A DNA stretch of 33,393 nucleotides from JAIRTY01 sp050257395 (lineage in GTDB: Bacteria > Actinomycetota > Actinomycetes > Streptosporangiales > Streptosporangiaceae). The notes beneath the pieces are model-generated. The model ran no database searches. It was not told the DNA's origin and saw only the letters and a program-made list of their open reading frames with translations. The stretch lies in NCBI GenBank assembly GCA_050257395.1, contig JBLMWU010000074.1, forward strand, positions 1 to 33,393. The letters are read 5' to 3'. The position numbers were made by a program, and so were the translations under genes. Positions 31,001 to 33,393 of this stretch are shown here, piece by piece (position 1 is the stretch's first letter; each line of letters begins with the position of its first letter).

Positions 31001-31723
31001 TCATTGCGGGCCTGCCATGGTGATGGCCACTTCCAGCCCGCGCCGCAGGCGCCCGCCCGCGGCGGAGGCCAGCGTCTCCACCACCCGCTGGATCGCCTCC
31101 TGCACTCCCGGGCCGGCGGGAGCGCAGTCCTCGCTCAGCGTCACCGCGACCGACAGGTCGGTCCCGGCCTGCCCGGGCCCGAGCGTGATGCCGCCGATCA
31201 GCGGCTCGTCCTCGGCCGCGGTGCGGGCGGCGGCAAGCAGGTCGGGGTCCTCGTGCGGCTGCGGCACCGGCTTGCCCTTGGCCAGGGCCGCCAGCCGGGC
31301 GCCTTCCACCGCGAGCGGGACCGGGCCGGCCACGTCCACCACCACGGCGCTTGCTTCCTCGATCCCGGCCTGCCAGACCTGGCCCGCTGGCACGGGCACC
31401 GGCCGGGCGTCCGCCCGCCACCGGGTCAGCGCCTCCATGCCGGTGAACGCGATCACCGCCTCCCGGCCGTCCGCCCCCACCAGCTTCGGCAGCGCCATCT
31501 CGCTGGCCTTCTCCTGCCGCTCCGCGCCCCCGTGGCTCGCCTCTTCCGCCTCGGTCAGGACGGCGACGACGGGGACGAGCAGGCGGGTGCGGGCGAGCGC
31601 GGTCAGTGCGGCGTGCTCGCTGCCCTGGCCTGCCGCGTAGTCGGCCAGTGCGGCCGCGGCCCCCGGGTCAGCGGACCCGTCGTCATCGGGGTAACCCGGC
31701 CCGGCAATCCTTCGCCCAGACAC
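31001..31723 (-). CDS. SseB family protein
   Basis: 240 residues. The SseB N-terminal domain is clear: ALTALARTRLLVPVVAVL, KASEMALPKLVGADGREAVIAFTGMEALTRW and EASAVVVDVAGPVPLAVEGARLAALA. A C-terminal part (ITLGPGQAGTDLSVAVTLS...VVETLASAAGGRLRRGLEVAI) matches the SseB C-terminal domain. The biochemical role of the family is not settled. GTG 31723 lies 6 nt after a TAGGGT box, suggesting leaderless expression. It is 115 bp before aroC on the same strand and may be read through into the operon. Confidence 0.85.
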   Translation of the reverse strand: MSGRRIAGPGYPDDDGSADPGAAAALADYAAGQGSEHAALTALARTRLLVPVVAVLTEAEEASHGGAERQEKASEMALPKLVGADGREAVIAFTGMEALTRWRADARPVPVPAGQVWQAGIEEASAVVVDVAGPVPLAVEGARLAALAKGKPVPQPHEDPDLLAAARTAAEDEPLIGGITLGPGQAGTDLSVAVTLSEDCAPAGPGVQEAIQRVVETLASAAGGRLRRGLEVAITMAGPQ

Positions 31724-31727
31724 GCAT

Positions 31728-32012
31728 TCACCCTAGTGGGCTGGCCCGGCAGCCCTGGCCACCACCTGCGGCCATACTGTGGCCGTAGCCGGGTTCTAAC
31801 CGCGGAATCGGATCTGGGTCGATGGCCCTCGGGGCAGCTGCACCCGCCACGGTGGGAAAGACGGCGAAGTGCCGGTCAAGGGCGGTTATCCGCAGCAGCG
31901 TGGCCACGGCGGCGTGGGGAGCAGCCAGGGCAAGGCGCAGGCCGCGCGATGCCGCCCGCCGCTGCGCCGCCAGCGGCTGGCTGGGCACCCGCCACTGCGG
32001 GTTTCTGTCACA
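31728..32012 (-). pseudogene. Remnant of a STAS-domain (anti-sigma antagonist) gene
   Basis: The open stretch starts after TGA (32013-32015), has no good start codon, and encodes about 55 residues matching the second half of a STAS domain. These are PLAAQRRAASRGLRLALAAP, then HAAVATLLRITALDRHFAVFPTVA, like the C-terminal helix-strand-helix of SpoIIAA/RsbV-type proteins. The N-terminal half with the phosphorylatable Ser (the DSSG turn) is absent in all frames upstream. The last ~30 residues are unlike STAS and run to a stop only 4 nt before the SseB GTG. Most likely a truncated, decayed anti-sigma-factor antagonist. Confidence 0.6.
31730..31735 (-). promoter_or_regulatory. Candidate -10 box, leaderless start of SseB gene
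   Basis: TAGGGT on the minus strand, exactly 6 nt before GTG 31723 (spacer gaatgc), in the context ACTAGGGTGA that also occurs at 1846-1853. No -35 hexamer assigned. Confidence 0.5.
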
Positions 32013-32111
32013 TCACCCCTCCGGGACGTTCGCTCACCGATCGTGAGCTGCGCCTGCTTCCCGCGTATGCCCCGGTTTGGAAGCGGCTGCCGCGTGTCTC
32101 ACGCGAAGCAG

Positions 32112-32140
32112 TTGAGGGGTAAATCACCATATGAGAGTCT
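32112..32140 (+). promoter_or_regulatory. Weak candidate promoter for the 32180 gene
   Basis: TTGAGG (32112-32117), a 17-bp spacer and GAGTCT (32135-32140) in the most AT-rich part of the 31724-32179 gap. A CATATG overlaps the spacer. The rest of 32016-32111 shows no gene. Confidence 0.35.
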
Positions 32141-32179
32141 TTCAGCGCATCGCATCGCCGGCCGAACACAGGGGTCCGA

Positions 32180-32608
32180 GTGACGCAGGCTGAACCGCCG
32201 CCCACCATCCCGCCGGGGACACCCATGCTCAAGGTGATCCCGCCCCGGCTCCTCGAGCCTTACCTGAGTGGCCAGCGCTCCATCATCGCCGGTTACATCT
32301 ACCGGGCCCAGGACTGCGCGTTCGAGCACCCGGCGGACATCTACCACGGGCTGGCCCTCGGCTACCCCGGCTCGGACTTCAGCGAGGACATGCTCGAGCT
32401 GACCCTGCTGCGGTGGCTGGCCATGGACATGGCCGGCTCCCTGGTCCCGCCGTTCCCCGGCGGGTCCTCGGCCACGGTGCCCGAATTCTTCACGCTGCCC
32501 GTGCCGGTCCCGGTCGGCGCCGAGCTGCACCGGGTGACCAGGGACGGCGGGGAACTGATGGCGCGGTACGACGGCCAGTCGTGGCTGCGCCCGGCCAGAA
32601 AGCACTGA
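32180..32608 (+). CDS. Hypothetical protein, 142 aa
   Basis: 142 residues, family not recognised. A Pro-rich start (EPPPTIPPGTP) is followed by a compact domain (RLLEPYLSGQRSIIAGYIYRAQD, DIYHGLALGYPGSDFSEDMLELTLLRWLAMDM). A Pro/Val-rich stretch (FTLPVPVPVGAELHRVTRDGGELMARYDGQSW) looks like a small beta domain. No signal peptide or membrane helix, so cytoplasmic. GTG 32180 has AGGGG 5-6 nt upstream. It ends 4 bp before the next gene, so the two are an operon. Confidence 0.65.
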   Translation: MTQAEPPPTIPPGTPMLKVIPPRLLEPYLSGQRSIIAGYIYRAQDCAFEHPADIYHGLALGYPGSDFSEDMLELTLLRWLAMDMAGSLVPPFPGGSSATVPEFFTLPVPVPVGAELHRVTRDGGELMARYDGQSWLRPARKH

Positions 32609-32612
32609 GGCG

Positions 32613-33393
32613 ATGCGGTACCGGCTGATGGCCACCTACCGCGGGGTCCCCTACGAGGCAGGGGTCGGCCCGGCGGGCACGGACGTGGTGCTGTTCGCCG
32701 CCTGCCCGCCGCCCGAGGAGCTGGGCTTCGAGCCCGCCACCGGCCACTGGCGCAAGCGCGTCGTGCGGGCCGAGGTGGACGCGCTCTGGGAGTCGCGGCC
32801 GGTCGGCGTGTTCCGCGGCGAGCCCTGCATGGTGCTCGACGATCTCGGCGAGCGCCTGCACATCGCTTACCTGGGCACTGACGCGCTGCGGGCCGCGCAT
32901 CTCGGCTACTGGCAGGTGGACCGGGGCGTGTTCGAGCTGCTGACGCCGCGCGACGAGGTGACCGGGCTCGCCGAGGAACGCGTCGAGCGCCCGCTGCGCT
33001 GGAACGCCACCGGCCAGCACACCGGGCCCCTGCCCGCCTACCCTTACGGCACGGCGCCGTGGCCGGCGCAGCCCGCGGCCGGTACGGCTCCGGCCGGCTC
33101 GCCGCCAGCAGACGGCCGCTGGGACCCGCCCGGGCCGGAACCGGTCCCGCCCATCAACGGCTCCGCGGCCGGGCACATCAACGGGCCGCACCCGCTGCCG
33201 CCCGGGACACTGCCGCCCGGGACCCTGCCGCCCGGGACGCTGCCGCCAGCGGCCCAGCCCGCCGCCTACCTGGCCGCGGCAGGCGCACCGGGGCAGCCGC
33301 CGGGCCCCGACAGCGGCCGGCACCCGGACGGCGGCCCAGGCGCCGCCAGCACTGGCCTGAACAGCACCGGCCTGAGCAGCACCGGCCTGATCG
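32613..33393 (+). CDS. Hypothetical protein with Pro-rich repeat tail, partial
   Basis: At least 260 residues, open at the window end. Residues 1 to about 135 form a folded, Trp-containing domain (RYRLMATYRGVPYEAGVG, TGHWRKRVVRAEVDALWESR, CMVLDDLGERLHIAYLGTDALRAAHLGYWQVDRGVFELLTP). From there on the chain is Pro/Gly/Ala-rich with two tandem repeats: LPPGT three times plus LPPA (33195-33251) and STGL plus one residue three times (33348-33392). No named family was recognised. ATG 32613 follows the upstream stop by 4 bp, so it is cotranscribed with the 142-aa gene. Third-position bias stays coding-like to the end. Confidence 0.6.
   Translation, partial: MRYRLMATYRGVPYEAGVGPAGTDVVLFAACPPPEELGFEPATGHWRKRVVRAEVDALWESRPVGVFRGEPCMVLDDLGERLHIAYLGTDALRAAHLGYWQVDRGVFELLTPRDEVTGLAEERVERPLRWNATGQHTGPLPAYPYGTAPWPAQPAAGTAPAGSPPADGRWDPPGPEPVPPINGSAAGHINGPHPLPPGTLPPGTLPPGTLPPAAQPAAYLAAAGAPGQPPGPDSGRHPDGGPGAASTGLNSTGLSSTGLI

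Overview
The window is a very GC-rich actinobacterial chromosome segment. Evidence for this is strong G/C bias at third codon positions, frequent GTG starts, a WhiB-family iron-sulfur protein, a mycothiol-isomerase-like DinB-fold protein, F420/luciferase-type oxidoreductases and the actinobacterial aroC-aroK-aroB-aroQ and pepQ-efp-nusB gene sets. Genus cannot be fixed from the sequence alone. No tRNA, rRNA, CRISPR array or insertion sequence was found.

Layout. 1-916 (-): 5'-terminal part of DNA polymerase IV, translationally coupled to a SAM methyltransferase (to 1755). 1908-4087 (+): GNAT acetyltransferase, 2H phosphoesterase and VC0807-type membrane protein, closed by a hairpin at 4116-4150. 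4173-6290 (-): nusB, efp and pepQ. 6398-27516: about 21 kb of mostly single-gene accessory units. These include a DinB-fold protein, a WhiB1/WblE-like regulator, a PadR-regulated DrrAB-type ABC exporter, an LspA-like peptidase, a minimal nucleotidyltransferase, a cupin, a GH18 lipoprotein, two tiny zinc-binding proteins, a methyltransferase, a PPOX-class protein, a GNAT, a DUF429 protein, a LytM-fold protein without zinc ligands, a DUF899 protein and a GT-A glycosyltransferase. The block ends with a flavin-enzyme operon (alpha/beta hydrolase, luciferase-like monooxygenase, acyl-CoA-dehydrogenase-fold monooxygenase, then a further LLM oxidoreductase) divergent from an AraC regulator, and a small lipoprotein. 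27529-30885 (-): aroQ-aroB-aroK-aroC, a shikimate operon with every junction overlapping by 4 bp. 31001-33393: SseB-family protein (-), a remnant of a STAS-domain gene, and two unrecognised genes (+), the last running off the window.

Themes. In relatives such as Mycobacterium tuberculosis, aroC-aroK-aroB-aroQ runs almost directly into pepQ-efp-nusB on the same strand. Here the same order and strand are kept, but about 21 kb of accessory genes separates the two halves. Several genes have a -10-like hexamer exactly 6 nt before the start codon, which suggests leaderless transcripts. The clearest is the AraC gene, with a TTGACT-17-GATTCT promoter. The best candidate for an undescribed system is the AraC-divergent flavin monooxygenase/hydrolase operon at 21.3-26.9 kb.
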